This document shows, piece after piece, positions 29,175-38,368 of a stretch of DNA of 51,545 bases. The first letter of the stretch is position 1; every line of letters starts with the position of its first letter. The stretch spans positions 1 through 51,545 of the forward strand of contig CAISWQ010000047.1 of the NCBI GenBank assembly GCA_903889245.1, given 5' to 3'. The position numbers and the translations under genes were made by a program. Under the pieces are notes generated by a model. It saw only the letters and a list, made by a program, of their open reading frames with translations. It did no database searches and was not told the origin of the DNA. Origin of the DNA: an uncultured Lentisphaerota bacterium (lineage in GTDB: Bacteria; Verrucomicrobiota; Kiritimatiellia; CAIQIC01).

Positions 29175-29191
29175 TTTTTGGAAGACTGCTT

Positions 29192-30634
29192 ATGAGCCTA
29201 GACACAATCATGCTGCTGGTGGTGGTGGTGCCGGTGTTCGGCTCCCTCCTGTTGCCGCTGGTGGGGAAGGTTTGCAAGAGCACGCGCAACGGGCTGGCGC
29301 TCCTGCTGGTGCTGGTTTCGCTCGCCGGCTCGCTGATGCTCATCGGCCCGGTGATGAGTGGCAAGGTGATCACGTTGACCTTCCCGACGGGCTTCGGCCA
29401 GATGATGCTGATGGCCGACCGGCTGGCGGTCTTCATGGCGCTGGTCTCCTCGCTGGTCGGCGCGATCATCGTCTTCTACTCGTGGGGCTACATCAGCCAC
29501 TACGAGAACCAGAATGAATATTACCTGCTCGTGGTCCTGTTTCTCGGCGCGATGATGGGCCTGGTCTTCGCCGCCAACCTCCTGATCCTTTATATATTCT
29601 GGGAAATCACCGCCATCGCGAGCTGGCGGTTGATCGGCTTCTTCCGGTCGCCGGCGATTGTGCTGCGGGCCGACAAGTCGTTCCTCGTCACCTTCTTCGG
29701 CGCCACGATGATGCTGCTGGGCTTCATCATGGTGCGCGAGCAGGCGGGCTCGTGGGACCTGCCGGCGATCAAGGCGGCGCTCGTCGGTCATCCGCTGTCG
29801 AGCGCGGCGGTCGCGCTGATCCTGCTGGGCATCCTTTCCAAGTCGGCGACGCTGCCGCTGCAAACGTGGTTGCCGGATGCGGGCGTCGCGCCGTCGCCGG
29901 TCACCGCGCTGCTGCACGCGGCCGTGCTGGTCAAGATCGGCGTCTATGCCTATGCGCGGTTGTTCGTGGTGAACATGCCGCTGCCGGAAATCTGGCAGAC
30001 GATTGTGCCGGCGATTGCGGGCGTGAGCGCGCTCGTGGCGGCGGGCGCGGCGCTGCTGGAGACCGACCTCAAGCGCCTGATCGCGTTCTCGACCATCAGC
30101 CAGATCGGCTTCATCTTCCTCGGCCTCTCGATCGGCGGCGAACTCGCGCTGGCGGGCGGGTTGCTCTACATCCTGATGCACGGCGTCGCCAAGGGCGGCC
30201 TGTTCCTCTGCGCGGGCATCGTCGAGCAGAACACGCACTGCAAGGACATCACCAAGCTCGGCGGCCTGATCAAGACGATGCCGGTGACGGCCATCGCCTT
30301 TCTGATCTGCACCTTCTCGGTCATCGGCATCCCGCCGCTCGGCGGGTTCTTCAGCAAGTACATGGTCATCGCCGGCGCGGCCAAGGGTCCGCACCTGTGG
30401 ATCGTGCTCTCGTTCGTCGGGACGGCGTTCCTGACGATCATCTATTTGATGCGCGTGTTCGTGATGGTGTTCATGGGCGAGCCCAAGACCGAGCTGAAGA
30501 GCGAGGGTTCGCCGGTGATGGTCTGGTCGGTCGCGCTGCTGGCGCTGCTTTCGATCGCCGGCGGCCTGCTGATCTACTATCCCTCGTTCTTCGCGACTGA
30601 AGCCACGCGCCAAATCCTGGGGCTGATTCCATGA
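29192..30634 (+). CDS. Hydrogenase antiporter-like membrane subunit 1 (NuoM/MrpD type)
   Basis: Ion-translocating membrane subunit of 480 aa with about 14 hydrophobic helices. The conserved charges of the family are present: Glu in IFWEITAIASW (helix 5 region), Lys in GILSKSATLPLQTWLPDA, the HAAVLVKIGVYA lysine, and LKRLIAFSTISQIG. The ATG at 29192 begins at the first helix; upstream in-frame sequence is repeat-derived. It is first gene of the hydrogenase operon and overlaps the next by 4 bp (ATGA). It is likely one of three pumping modules. Confidence 0.9.
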   Translation: MSLDTIMLLVVVVPVFGSLLLPLVGKVCKSTRNGLALLLVLVSLAGSLMLIGPVMSGKVITLTFPTGFGQMMLMADRLAVFMALVSSLVGAIIVFYSWGYISHYENQNEYYLLVVLFLGAMMGLVFAANLLILYIFWEITAIASWRLIGFFRSPAIVLRADKSFLVTFFGATMMLLGFIMVREQAGSWDLPAIKAALVGHPLSSAAVALILLGILSKSATLPLQTWLPDAGVAPSPVTALLHAAVLVKIGVYAYARLFVVNMPLPEIWQTIVPAIAGVSALVAAGAALLETDLKRLIAFSTISQIGFIFLGLSIGGELALAGGLLYILMHGVAKGGLFLCAGIVEQNTHCKDITKLGGLIKTMPVTAIAFLICTFSVIGIPPLGGFFSKYMVIAGAAKGPHLWIVLSFVGTAFLTIIYLMRVFVMVFMGEPKTELKSEGSPVMVWSVALLALLSIAGGLLIYYPSFFATEATRQILGLIP

Positions 30635-32469
30635 CGAACAACCTGATGTACTTTGCGATTCTCCTGCCGGCGGTGATAAGCCTGCTGGCCTTCGCCACAC
30701 GTAAAATGGGCAAGGTCTGCGCGGCGACGGCGCTGCTGGGCGCGGTGGTCAACCTCGTGGTGGCCATCAAGCTGTTTGGCCAGACGGCGGCGGTACATGT
30801 CCCGTGGACGAGCTGGGGTCTGGACTTCACGCTGCGCCTCTACTCCTTCAGTGGTTTCATCGTGCTGGCGGCGGCGGGTTTCGCGCTGGCGATCACGCTC
30901 TACAGCCTGCCGTTCATGGCCAAGCGCGAGCACAGCGGCCTGTTCTATTTCCAACTGCTCCTCTCGGTGGCGTTCGCCAACGGCGCGGCGCTCGCGGATA
31001 ACCTGATCCTTCTGCTGTTCTTCTGGGAAGGCCTGCTGATCACGCTCTACGGCCTGATCGCCATCGGCCGGCCCGGCGCGTGGAAGAGCGCAATGAAGGC
31101 GCTGGTGCTCGTCGGCGTTTCCGATGTCTGCATGATGTTCGGCATTGCGCTCGCCGGGCACTTCGCGGGTACGATGCAGATCTCGAAGATGCACCTCGTG
31201 CTGACCGAGACCGGCCCGACGCTGGCGTTCCTGTTCCTGATCATCGGCGCCACGGCCAAGGCCGGCGCGCTGCCGTTCCACTCCTGGATTCCCGACGCCG
31301 CCGAGGACGCGCCGCTGCCGTTCATGGCGCTGATGCCCGCCGCGTTCGAGAAACTGCTCGGCATCTATTTCCTCGCCCGCATTACGCTCGACATGTTTGC
31401 GCTCACGCCCGGTTCGTGGTGCAGCACGCTGCTGATGACGCTCGGCGCGATCACGATTCTGGTCGCGGTCATGATGGCGCTGATCCAGAAGGACTACAAA
31501 CGGCTGCTGGCTTACCACGCTATTTCGCAGGTCGGCTACATGATCCTCGGCATCGGCACGGCGGTGCCGGCCGGCATCGTCGGCGGCCTTTTCCACATGA
31601 TCAACCACGCGCTTTACAAGAGCGGCCTGTTCCTCTCCGGCGGCTCGGTGGAGCGGCAGACGGGCACGACGGACCTCTCCAAGCTCGGCGGCCTCGCGCG
31701 CCAGATGCCCATCACCTTCTTCTGCTTCTTCGTCACCGCCTGCTCGATTTCCGGCGTCCCGCCGTTCAACGGCTTCATCTCGAAGGAGCTGATCTACGAC
31801 GGTGCGCTCGAGCGGGGCGGCATCTTCTACGCGGCCGCGTTGCTCGGCTCCTTCCTGACCGCCGCCAGCTTCCTCAAGCTCGGTCACAGCGCCTACTTCG
31901 GGAAGGTCAGCGAGGCGAACAAGAACGTGAAGGAAGCGCCGTGGGCGATGCTCGTCCCGATGCTGACCATCGCGGGCTTCTGCATCCTGTTCGGCGTCTA
32001 TAACCAGCTCCCGCTGCACAAGCTGATCCAGCCCGTCCTCGGCGAGCACCGCCTCGAGGGCCACGATTACGCCGGCTGGCACTTCAACATCATGCTCGTC
32101 GTCGGCACGCTCGTGGTGCTGGCGCTCGCGCTGCTTAACCATTTCATCGGCGTCAAGCGCAGCGGCAGCGGCATCGGCGCGGCCGATCACATCCACTATG
32201 CGCCCGGCCTGCATCAGGCCTATGACGCCGCCGAGAAGGGCTGGTTCGATCCCTACGAGCTCGGCCTCACGCTCGCGCGCGGGGTGGGGCGCGTCACGTG
32301 GGGCGTGGACCGCTTCATCAACTGGGTGAGCGATGGCCTCGCCGTCGGCGTCACCGCGATGTTCTCCTACCTTGTGCGTTCCTTCCACACCGGCTCGCTC
32401 CCGATTTATCTCTGGTGGGCCATCGCCGGTGTGGCCCTGGTGATCATCCTTCTGGTGAAAGTGAACTGA
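30631..32469 (+). CDS. Hydrogenase antiporter-like membrane subunit 2 (NuoL type)
   Basis: Membrane subunit of 612 aa. The antiporter core carries the Glu in LLFFWEGLLITLYG, Lys in GATAKAGALPFHSWIPDA, Lys in AAFEKLLGIY, and KRLLAYHAISQVGYM. An extra C-terminal region of about 150 residues includes an amphipathic stretch and a final membrane helix (YLWWAIAGVALVIILLV). That resembles the NuoL lateral helix arrangement. It overlaps the preceding gene and is followed 2 bp later by subunit 3. Confidence 0.9.
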   Translation: MTNNLMYFAILLPAVISLLAFATRKMGKVCAATALLGAVVNLVVAIKLFGQTAAVHVPWTSWGLDFTLRLYSFSGFIVLAAAGFALAITLYSLPFMAKREHSGLFYFQLLLSVAFANGAALADNLILLLFFWEGLLITLYGLIAIGRPGAWKSAMKALVLVGVSDVCMMFGIALAGHFAGTMQISKMHLVLTETGPTLAFLFLIIGATAKAGALPFHSWIPDAAEDAPLPFMALMPAAFEKLLGIYFLARITLDMFALTPGSWCSTLLMTLGAITILVAVMMALIQKDYKRLLAYHAISQVGYMILGIGTAVPAGIVGGLFHMINHALYKSGLFLSGGSVERQTGTTDLSKLGGLARQMPITFFCFFVTACSISGVPPFNGFISKELIYDGALERGGIFYAAALLGSFLTAASFLKLGHSAYFGKVSEANKNVKEAPWAMLVPMLTIAGFCILFGVYNQLPLHKLIQPVLGEHRLEGHDYAGWHFNIMLVVGTLVVLALALLNHFIGVKRSGSGIGAADHIHYAPGLHQAYDAAEKGWFDPYELGLTLARGVGRVTWGVDRFINWVSDGLAVGVTAMFSYLVRSFHTGSLPIYLWWAIAGVALVIILLVKVN

Positions 32470-32471
32470 CC

Positions 32472-33884
32472 ATGCCCTCCCTCCTCGTCATCCTCCCGTT
32501 GCTGGCGGTGTTGCTGCTCAACCTGCCGCTGAACTTCCTGCGCCGCCTCGCGCTGCCGGCCGCGCTGCTGCTGGCCCTCTACCAGGCGGCCTTCGCGCTG
32601 GGCGTGCTGCCGGCCTGTTGCGCCGGCTGCCCGACGCAGGAGCGCTGGTTCCTCAACGCGCTGGACCCGCTGACGAGCGTGTTGCTGCTCGCCATCGCCA
32701 TCGTCGCGTTCGTCTCGGTCTTCGTCCTGCGTGCGACCGCCGGCGAGGAGCGCCGCGAGTTCAACATGCTCAACCTCGTGTTTCTCGCCGTCGCCGGCAT
32801 GAACGGCCTCGTGCTGGTGCGCGACCTGTTCAGCCTCTACGTCTTCCTCGAACTCGCCTCCATCGCCAGCTTCATCCTGATCGCCGCGCACCGCGAGATG
32901 GGCGGACTGGAGGGCGCGTTCAAGTACCTCGTCATGTCGGCGCTGGCCACGATGATGATGCTGGCCTCGATCGCGCTGCTGCTCGCGCTGTCCGGCTCGA
33001 CCTCGTTCGGCGCGGTCGCCGAGGCGTTGCAGGCGCACGCCCGCCACGGCTACGTGCTGACCGCGCTCGGCCTGTTCCTCGGCGGCCTGCTGATCAAGTC
33101 CGGCGTCATGCCGTTCCACGGCTGGCTGCCCGACGCCTATTCCGCCGCGCCCGCCGCCGTCTCGACCCTGCTCGCCGGCATCGTCACCAAGGTCACCGGC
33201 GTCTATGCGCTCATCCGCCTCGTCCTCGACGTCTTCGGCTTCACGCCGGCGACGCAGCAGCTCCTGCTCATCTTCGGCGCGATCTCCGTGGTCGCCGGCG
33301 CGCTTGCCGCGCTGGGGCAGAGCGACATGAAGCGCATGCTCGCCTATTCCTCGATCAGCCAGGTCGGCTACATCCTGCTCGGCCTCGCGACCGGCACGGG
33401 GCTGGGCATCGCCGCCGCGGTCTTCCACCTCTTTAACCACGCGATCTTCAAGACCCTGCTGTTCGTCAACGCCGCCGCCGTCGAAAAGCAGACCGGCACG
33501 CGCGACATGAACCAGCTCGGCGGCCTCGCGCAGAAGATGCCGATCACCGGCGTGACCTCGCTGCTGGCGATGTTCTCCACCGCCGGTGTGCCGCCGCTCG
33601 CCGGTTTCTGGAGCAAGCTGCTGATCATCGCGGCGCTCTGGCTGTCCGGCTTCCACGGGTACGCGCTGCTCGGCATCGGCGCGAGCCTGCTGACCCTGGC
33701 CTACTTCCTCTCGCTCCAGCGCCGCGTGTTCTTCGGGCTGGTACGCGCCGGCTGCGAGAACGTGCGCGAGGCCGGCTGGGCGCTGACGCTGCCGAGCCTG
33801 TTGCTGGCCGCGATCCTCGTCGGCGTCGGTCTGGCGCTGCCGTGGCTGATCGGCACCTTCCTCCTGCCGGTGAAAGGATTCTGA
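32472..33884 (+). CDS. Hydrogenase antiporter-like membrane subunit 3 (NuoN/MrpD type)
   Basis: Membrane subunit of 470 aa. The conserved Glu is in FSLYVFLELASIASF, Lys in GGLLIKSGVMPFHGWLPDA, Lys in GIVTKVTGVYA, and KRMLAYSSISQVGYI completes the family pattern. ATG 32472 follows the previous stop by 2 bp. With subunits 1 and 2 it gives three antiporter-like modules, as in complex I, more than in the simpler Ech-type hydrogenases. Confidence 0.9.
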   Translation: MPSLLVILPLLAVLLLNLPLNFLRRLALPAALLLALYQAAFALGVLPACCAGCPTQERWFLNALDPLTSVLLLAIAIVAFVSVFVLRATAGEERREFNMLNLVFLAVAGMNGLVLVRDLFSLYVFLELASIASFILIAAHREMGGLEGAFKYLVMSALATMMMLASIALLLALSGSTSFGAVAEALQAHARHGYVLTALGLFLGGLLIKSGVMPFHGWLPDAYSAAPAAVSTLLAGIVTKVTGVYALIRLVLDVFGFTPATQQLLLIFGAISVVAGALAALGQSDMKRMLAYSSISQVGYILLGLATGTGLGIAAAVFHLFNHAIFKTLLFVNAAAVEKQTGTRDMNQLGGLAQKMPITGVTSLLAMFSTAGVPPLAGFWSKLLIIAALWLSGFHGYALLGIGASLLTLAYFLSLQRRVFFGLVRAGCENVREAGWALTLPSLLLAAILVGVGLALPWLIGTFLLPVKGF

Positions 33885-33888
33885 ACCC

Positions 33889-34398
33889 ATGGACCCGACC
33901 TTCCTCAAACAGCAGTTGCTGATGAACATCATCCTGATGGGGGCGATGCTGCTTGGCGCGCTCGCCACCGTGATGTTGCGCCAGCTCGTCAAGGCCGCCA
34001 TCGCGCTGGCCTTCACCAGCGTGGTGCTCTGCGTCGTCATGTTCAAGCTGAACGCCCCGTGGGCCGCGGTCTTCGAGCTGTCCGTCTGCGCCGGCCTGAT
34101 CACGGTCGTCTTCATCAGCGCCGTCAGCCTCGTCAAGCCCGCGACCGAGGAGGAGCGCGCCGCGCACATCCGTTTCAAGACCCGCCGCTACTTCCTGCTC
34201 CCGCTCGTCCTGCTGCTCGTCGGCGTGGGCTTGAGCTACGTGACGGGCCAGCCGCTGCCGCTGCCCGCGGCCGAACCCGCCGGCACCGAGTTGCGCAGCC
34301 TGCTCTGGGGCCCGCGCGCGCTCGACCTGCTCGGCCAGGTGCTCGTGCTGCTCGCCGGCGTCTGGGGCGTGGTGATGCTCTTCAAGGAGGAGAAGTGA
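33889..34398 (+). CDS. NuoJ-like membrane subunit
   Basis: Protein of 169 aa with about five hydrophobic helices. The segment VFELSVCAGLITVVFISAVSL corresponds to the NuoJ helix 3 region that couples electron transfer to pumping in complex I. A cytoplasmic Arg/Lys-rich loop (EEERAAHIRFKTRRY) divides the protein. It is 4 bp after subunit 3 and 1 bp before the NuoK-like gene. Confidence 0.82.
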   Translation: MDPTFLKQQLLMNIILMGAMLLGALATVMLRQLVKAAIALAFTSVVLCVVMFKLNAPWAAVFELSVCAGLITVVFISAVSLVKPATEEERAAHIRFKTRRYFLLPLVLLLVGVGLSYVTGQPLPLPAAEPAGTELRSLLWGPRALDLLGQVLVLLAGVWGVVMLFKEEK

Positions 34399-34399
34399 C

Positions 34400-34714
34400 A
34401 TGAACCTCGTCTCCCTCGTCATGCCTTTCGGGGTGTTCGTCGCGCTGCTGGCGGCGGTCGGCCTCTACTGCCTGATCGTCACCCGCGACATGCTGCGCGT
34501 CATCCTCGCGCTCGAGGTCATCACCAAGGCCGTCACGCTGCTGCTGATCGTCGGCGGCCTGGTCAGCGGCCACATGGCGCTGGCGCAGGCGTTCGTCATC
34601 ACGCTGATCGTGATCGAGGTCGTCGTCATCGTCGCCGCCGCCGGCATCGTAATCGCCGTCTATAAGCACACCGGCACGCTCGACATCCGCCGGCTCCGGA
34701 ATTTGAAAGGTTGA
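34400..34714 (+). CDS. NuoK-like membrane subunit
   Basis: Three-helix protein of 104 aa, the usual NuoK length. The two buried acidic residues that define the E-channel are present: Glu39 (ILALEVITKA) and Glu73 (LIVIEVVVIV). It follows the NuoJ-like gene, as in canonical nuo operons. A 40-bp gap precedes the NuoA-like gene. Confidence 0.9.
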   Translation: MNLVSLVMPFGVFVALLAAVGLYCLIVTRDMLRVILALEVITKAVTLLLIVGGLVSGHMALAQAFVITLIVIEVVVIVAAAGIVIAVYKHTGTLDIRRLRNLKG

Positions 34715-34754
34715 AAACATCGCTTAACTTGCCGCGCCGCAAAGGAACCGAACC

Positions 34755-35096
34755 GTGAACGATTATCTGCCGCTGCTGCTCCTGCCGCCGATCGCCTTCG
34801 TGGTCGTGCTCGGCCTCATCCTTGTCTTCTGCGGGCTCGTCCGCCCGCTCGCCGCCAGGAACGCCAAGCCCGGCGCCGGGCGCGACAAGCCCTACGCCTG
34901 CGGCGAGGACGTCAAGGTCCACGCCGCGCAGCCCGAGTACAAGCAGTTCTTCCCGTTCGCCTATTTCTTCACCATCATGCACGTCATCGCGCTGATCGTC
35001 GCGACGGCGCCGAGCGGCAACCTCCAGATCGCCGCGCTTGCGGTGCTCTATCTGCTGGCCGCGGTGATGGGCCTCTTCATTCTTTTCCGGAGCTGA
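34755..35096 (+). CDS. NuoA-like membrane subunit
   Basis: Three-helix protein of 113 aa. The loop after helix 1 has PYACGEDVK, corresponding to the PYECG motif of NuoA, which sits near the quinone cavity in complex I. A NuoA homologue is expected for complex I but is not part of the standard Ech, Hyc or Mbh hydrogenase subunit sets known to me. It is followed 3 bp later by the hydrogenase small subunit. Confidence 0.85.
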   Translation: MNDYLPLLLLPPIAFVVVLGLILVFCGLVRPLAARNAKPGAGRDKPYACGEDVKVHAAQPEYKQFFPFAYFFTIMHVIALIVATAPSGNLQIAALAVLYLLAAVMGLFILFRS

Positions 35097-35099
35097 ACC

Positions 35100-35585
35100 A
35101 TGGGCCTCATTCAAAAAATCGTCACCTGGGCGCGCATCAAGTCGCCGTGGGTCATCCACTTCAACACCGGCGCCTGCAACGCGTGCGACATCGAAGTCAT
35201 TGACGCGCTGACGCCGCGCTACGACCTCGAACGCTTCGGCGTGCAGCTCAAGGGCTCGCCGCGCCACGCCGATGTCATGGTCGTCTCCGGCCCCGTCACG
35301 CGCCAGAGCCGCGACCGCCTCAAGCGCATCTATGACCAGCTCGCCGAGCCCAAGTTCGTCGTCGCGGTCGGCACCTGCGCCTGCTCCGGCGGCGTGTTCC
35401 AGGGCTGCTACAACGTCGAGGGCGGCATTGACCAGGCGATCCCGGTCCACGCCTACATCCCCGGCTGCGCCGCGCGCCCGGAGGCGATCATTGATGGCGT
35501 TGTGAAACTGCTTTCGAGTCTGGACCCGAAGCCTGTGGCCGCGCCGCCGGCGGAGCCGGTGGAAAAAGAGGCTGCCTCGGCGTAG
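35100..35585 (+). CDS. [NiFe]-hydrogenase group 4 small subunit (NuoB-like)
   Basis: Iron-sulfur subunit of 161 aa carrying the proximal [4Fe-4S] cluster. Candidate ligands are Cys26 and Cys29 (GACNACDIE), Cys93 or Cys95 (GTCACSGG) and Cys123 (PGCAARPE). The CxxC spacing is that of hydrogenases; complex I NuoB has two adjacent Cys. The C-terminal 25 residues are Pro/Ala/Glu-rich. The stop is 12 bp before a four-site dyad cluster. Confidence 0.93.
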   Translation: MGLIQKIVTWARIKSPWVIHFNTGACNACDIEVIDALTPRYDLERFGVQLKGSPRHADVMVVSGPVTRQSRDRLKRIYDQLAEPKFVVAVGTCACSGGVFQGCYNVEGGIDQAIPVHAYIPGCAARPEAIIDGVVKLLSSLDPKPVAAPPAEPVEKEAASA

Positions 35586-35596
35586 ATTGCGCGGCC

Positions 35597-35707
35597 TTTC
35601 CAAGGCTTGGAAAAAAGTTTGTGAATTTTTCCAAGGCTTGGAAAAAGCCGGCGTGAGATTTTCCAAGGTCTGGAAAAATCCGCCGGCGCGGTTCCAATGC
35701 TTGGAAA
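35597..35707. repeat. Phased dyad cluster, four sites, inside the hydrogenase operon
   Basis: Sites are centred at 35605, 35636, 35668 and 35699, with intervals of 31, 32 and 31 bp. They fill the gap between the small-subunit and NuoC-like genes. The ribosome-binding site of the latter (GGAG, 35713-35716) begins right after the last site. Confidence 0.95.
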
Positions 35708-35721
35708 TGTTTGGAGCGAAT

Positions 35722-36210
35722 ATGACAGCGGAAGAGACAATTCAAAGTGAGTTGGTGGCGCAGTTCCCGTTCCTCGCGGAGAAATTCCGCGTGCAGCGCG
35801 CGCGCCGCCTCTGGGCGGAGGTCCCCGCCGATAAGTTCGACGCGGTGGTTCATCATCTCTTCGAGAAGATGCATTTCATCATGCTCTGCGCCATTACCGG
35901 GCTCGACGAGGGCGCGACCTTCGGCCTGGTCTATCACCTCGGCGTGCCCAGCGGGATGATGTTGAGCCTCAAGGTTTCGATTCCGCGCGAGAAGCCGGAG
36001 TGGAAGACGCTGATCGGGATGTTCCCCGGCGGCGAGCTCTATGAGCGCGAGGTTGCCGACCTGCTCGGCGTCAAGTTCGAGGGGCTGCCTGCGGGCCTGC
36101 GCTATCCGCTCCCGGACGACTGGCCGGACAACGAATTTCCATTGCGCAAGGACTGGCAGCCCAAACACGCCGTCGCGCCCGCCGCGCCGGCCGGCGAGGT
36201 GAAATCATGA
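35722..36210 (+). CDS. Hydrogenase NuoC-like subunit
   Basis: Hydrophilic subunit of 162 aa of the peripheral arm. The diagnostic motif is FPGGELYEREVADLLGVKFEG followed by RYPLPDDWP near the C-terminus. ATG 35722 is chosen because GGAG lies just upstream; the frame is open further back, but that part translates only the dyad cluster. It overlaps the large-subunit gene by 4 bp (ATGA). Confidence 0.92.
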   Translation: MTAEETIQSELVAQFPFLAEKFRVQRARRLWAEVPADKFDAVVHHLFEKMHFIMLCAITGLDEGATFGLVYHLGVPSGMMLSLKVSIPREKPEWKTLIGMFPGGELYEREVADLLGVKFEGLPAGLRYPLPDDWPDNEFPLRKDWQPKHAVAPAAPAGEVKS

Positions 36211-37433
36211 GCAAGATCACGATTCCCATCGGCCCGCAACATCCCGCGCTCAAGGAGCCGGCGAGCTTCAAGATCACGCTGAACGGCGAGGAAATTTATT
36301 CGATGGACATGCGGCTGGGCTACAACCACCGCGGCATCGAGAAGGCGTGCGAGCAGCGCACCTACATCCAGAGCCTGTACCTGATCGAGCGCATCTGCGG
36401 CATCTGCTCGCACTCGCACTCGACCGCGTTCACGCAGGCCGTGGAGGAACTCGCCGGCCTGCAAGTCCCGAAGCGCGGCCTCTATATCCGCACGCTCATC
36501 GCGGAACTCGAACGCATCCACTCGCACCTGCTGTGGCTCGGCGTCGCCGCGCACGAGGTCGGGTTCGATACGCTGCTGATGTACACCTGGCGCGACCGCG
36601 AACTCGTCATGGATCACCTCGCCGAGCTCGGCGGCAACCGCGTCAACTACGCCGTCAACACGTTCGGCGGCGTGCGGCGCGACCTGACGCCGGACGAGAT
36701 TGCGCACATTCTGAAGGACATGGACACGCTCGAGGAGCGGACCAAGTACTACGCACAGGTCGCCACCGAGGAAGCCACACTGATCGCGCGCCTCTCCAAG
36801 GTCGGCGTGATGTCCAAAACCGAGGCGGAGACGCTCGGCGCGGTCGGCCCGACGGCGCGCGCGTGCAGTGTGGACCGCGACGTGCGGCGCGACGATCCCT
36901 ACGCCGCCTATCCCGACGTGCAGTTCAAGGTCTGTGTGGACGATCACTGCGATGTTTATGGCCGCGTGCTGGTGCGCGTGAACGAGCTGTTCGAGTCCTA
37001 TAGCATCATCCGCCAGCTTCTGAAGAATCTGCCCGAGGGGCCGATCGCGGTGAAGGCGCCGCGCCGGATGCCGGCGGGCGAGGTCTTCTCGCGCTACGAG
37101 GCGCCGCGCGGCGAGGACTGCCACTACATCAAGGGCAACGGCACCGACAAGCCCGACCGCGTGAAGATCCGCGCGCCCACGCTCGCCAACTGGCGCGCGG
37201 TGCGCAAGATGATCGAGGGCAACTACCTCGCCGATGCGCCCATCGTCATCGCGGCGATTGACCCGTGCTTCTCCTGCACCGACCGCGCGATCGAACTCGT
37301 CCGCCCGCACGGCGGCGAGGTGCTCACGTGGGGCGCGCTGCGGCAGTTCGGCATCGAGTGGCACCGCCGGCACGGTCTGGATTTTGCTGATCTCAACAAG
37401 AAGTTCAGCCAACGGATGGAGCGCGTGAAATAA
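36207..37433 (+). CDS. [NiFe]-hydrogenase group 4 large (catalytic) subunit, NuoD-like
   Basis: Catalytic subunit of 408 aa that should reduce protons or oxidise H2. All four Ni ligands are present: Cys64/Cys67 in RICGICSHSHS and Cys354/Cys357 in DPCFSCTDR. Related complex I and Ehr proteins lack these, so this is a true hydrogenase. About 48 residues follow Arg360, consistent with a C-terminal tail removed by the maturation protease encoded downstream, as in HycE. Start and stop overlap both neighbours. Confidence 0.95.
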   Translation: MSKITIPIGPQHPALKEPASFKITLNGEEIYSMDMRLGYNHRGIEKACEQRTYIQSLYLIERICGICSHSHSTAFTQAVEELAGLQVPKRGLYIRTLIAELERIHSHLLWLGVAAHEVGFDTLLMYTWRDRELVMDHLAELGGNRVNYAVNTFGGVRRDLTPDEIAHILKDMDTLEERTKYYAQVATEEATLIARLSKVGVMSKTEAETLGAVGPTARACSVDRDVRRDDPYAAYPDVQFKVCVDDHCDVYGRVLVRVNELFESYSIIRQLLKNLPEGPIAVKAPRRMPAGEVFSRYEAPRGEDCHYIKGNGTDKPDRVKIRAPTLANWRAVRKMIEGNYLADAPIVIAAIDPCFSCTDRAIELVRPHGGEVLTWGALRQFGIEWHRRHGLDFADLNKKFSQRMERVK

Positions 37434-38368
37434 TGGCTATCTTCAACATCCTCGTCTTTCCCGGCATCCTGTTCCTGGTGGCGGCCGGGCTGTGGTTCGA
37501 GTTCGTGGACCGCCGGATGTACGCCCGCATGCAGAACCGGCAGGGGCCCCCGTGGTTCCAGCCGCTGGCGGACTTCATCAAGCTCCTCGCCAAGGAGACG
37601 ATCATCCCGGAGGACGCCAATCCGCGGCTGTTCGCCGCCATGCCGGTCCTCGCGCTGACGGCGACCATCTGCGCGTTCTTCTATATCCCGCTCTGGAACA
37701 CCACGGCGCTGTTCTCGTTCCAGGGCGACGCCATCGTGGTGATGTACCTGCTGACCATCCCGACGATGACCTTCTTCCTCGCCGGCTGGTACTCGACGAG
37801 CCTCTACTCCACGCTCGGCGCGGTGCGCTCGCTGACGCAGCTCTTCGCCTACGAGATTCCGCTGTTCATGGCCGTGCTCGCGCCCGCGATGCTCGCCAAC
37901 GACTGGTCGCTTGCCGGCATCACGAAATTCTACGCCGCGCATCCGCTGCTCGCCCTGCTGAACCTGCCCGCTTTCTGCGTCGCGATGGTGACGCTGCTCG
38001 GCAAGCTGGAGAAGGTGCCGTTCGACATTCCCGAGGCCGAGACCGAGATCGTCGCCGGCGCGTTCACCGAGTACGCCGGCCGCCACCTCGCGCTGTTCCG
38101 CCTCGCGATTGATATCGAGGTCATCGTCGCCGGCTCGCTCGTCGCGGCGATCTTCCTGCCCTTCGGCCTGACGCTGCCGTGGTGGCTCGGCATCATCATC
38201 TACCTGCTCAAGATCACGCTCGTCGTCGCGCTCATCGCCATCATGCGCACGATCATGGCGCGCCTGCGCATCGAGCAGATGGTCAACTTCTGCTGGAAGT
38301 TTCTCGCGCCCGCCGCGCTGGCCCAGTTGATGATCAATCTCGTCGTGAAAGGATTCCTGCAGCCATGA
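37433..38368 (+). CDS. Hydrogenase NuoH-like membrane subunit
   Basis: Membrane anchor of 311 aa with about eight hydrophobic helices. RMQNRQGPPWFQPLADFIKLLAKE is the signature first loop, and KVPFDIPEAETEIVAGAFTEYAGRHLALF is the second, with the conserved acidic residues facing the peripheral arm. The start shares a base with the large-subunit stop (TAATG); the end overlaps the ferredoxin-like gene by 4 bp. Confidence 0.95.
   Translation: MAIFNILVFPGILFLVAAGLWFEFVDRRMYARMQNRQGPPWFQPLADFIKLLAKETIIPEDANPRLFAAMPVLALTATICAFFYIPLWNTTALFSFQGDAIVVMYLLTIPTMTFFLAGWYSTSLYSTLGAVRSLTQLFAYEIPLFMAVLAPAMLANDWSLAGITKFYAAHPLLALLNLPAFCVAMVTLLGKLEKVPFDIPEAETEIVAGAFTEYAGRHLALFRLAIDIEVIVAGSLVAAIFLPFGLTLPWWLGIIIYLLKITLVVALIAIMRTIMARLRIEQMVNFCWKFLAPAALAQLMINLVVKGFLQP

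Larger units (their letters stand above)
28311..29191. other. 881-bp gene-poor gap before the hydrogenase operon
   Basis: It contains the terminator at 28485-28506, a dyad pair at 28798-28847, and word repeats in 29070-29174. The stretch 28510-28790 has short open frames on both strands, none of which resembles a known family or has a clear ribosome-binding site. It could be a decayed gene or an unrecognised RNA. Confidence 0.5.

Noticed and set aside
35587-35721. N-terminal extension of the NuoC-like protein
   Set aside because: It translates only the four-site dyad cluster, and a ribosome-binding site precedes the later ATG at 35722.
36207-37433. Complex I or a non-hydrogenase Ehr complex as the identity of the 29192-38778 operon
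   Set aside because: All four Ni-ligand Cys are present in the large subunit, the small subunit has CxxC rather than CC, and a maturation protease is co-encoded.
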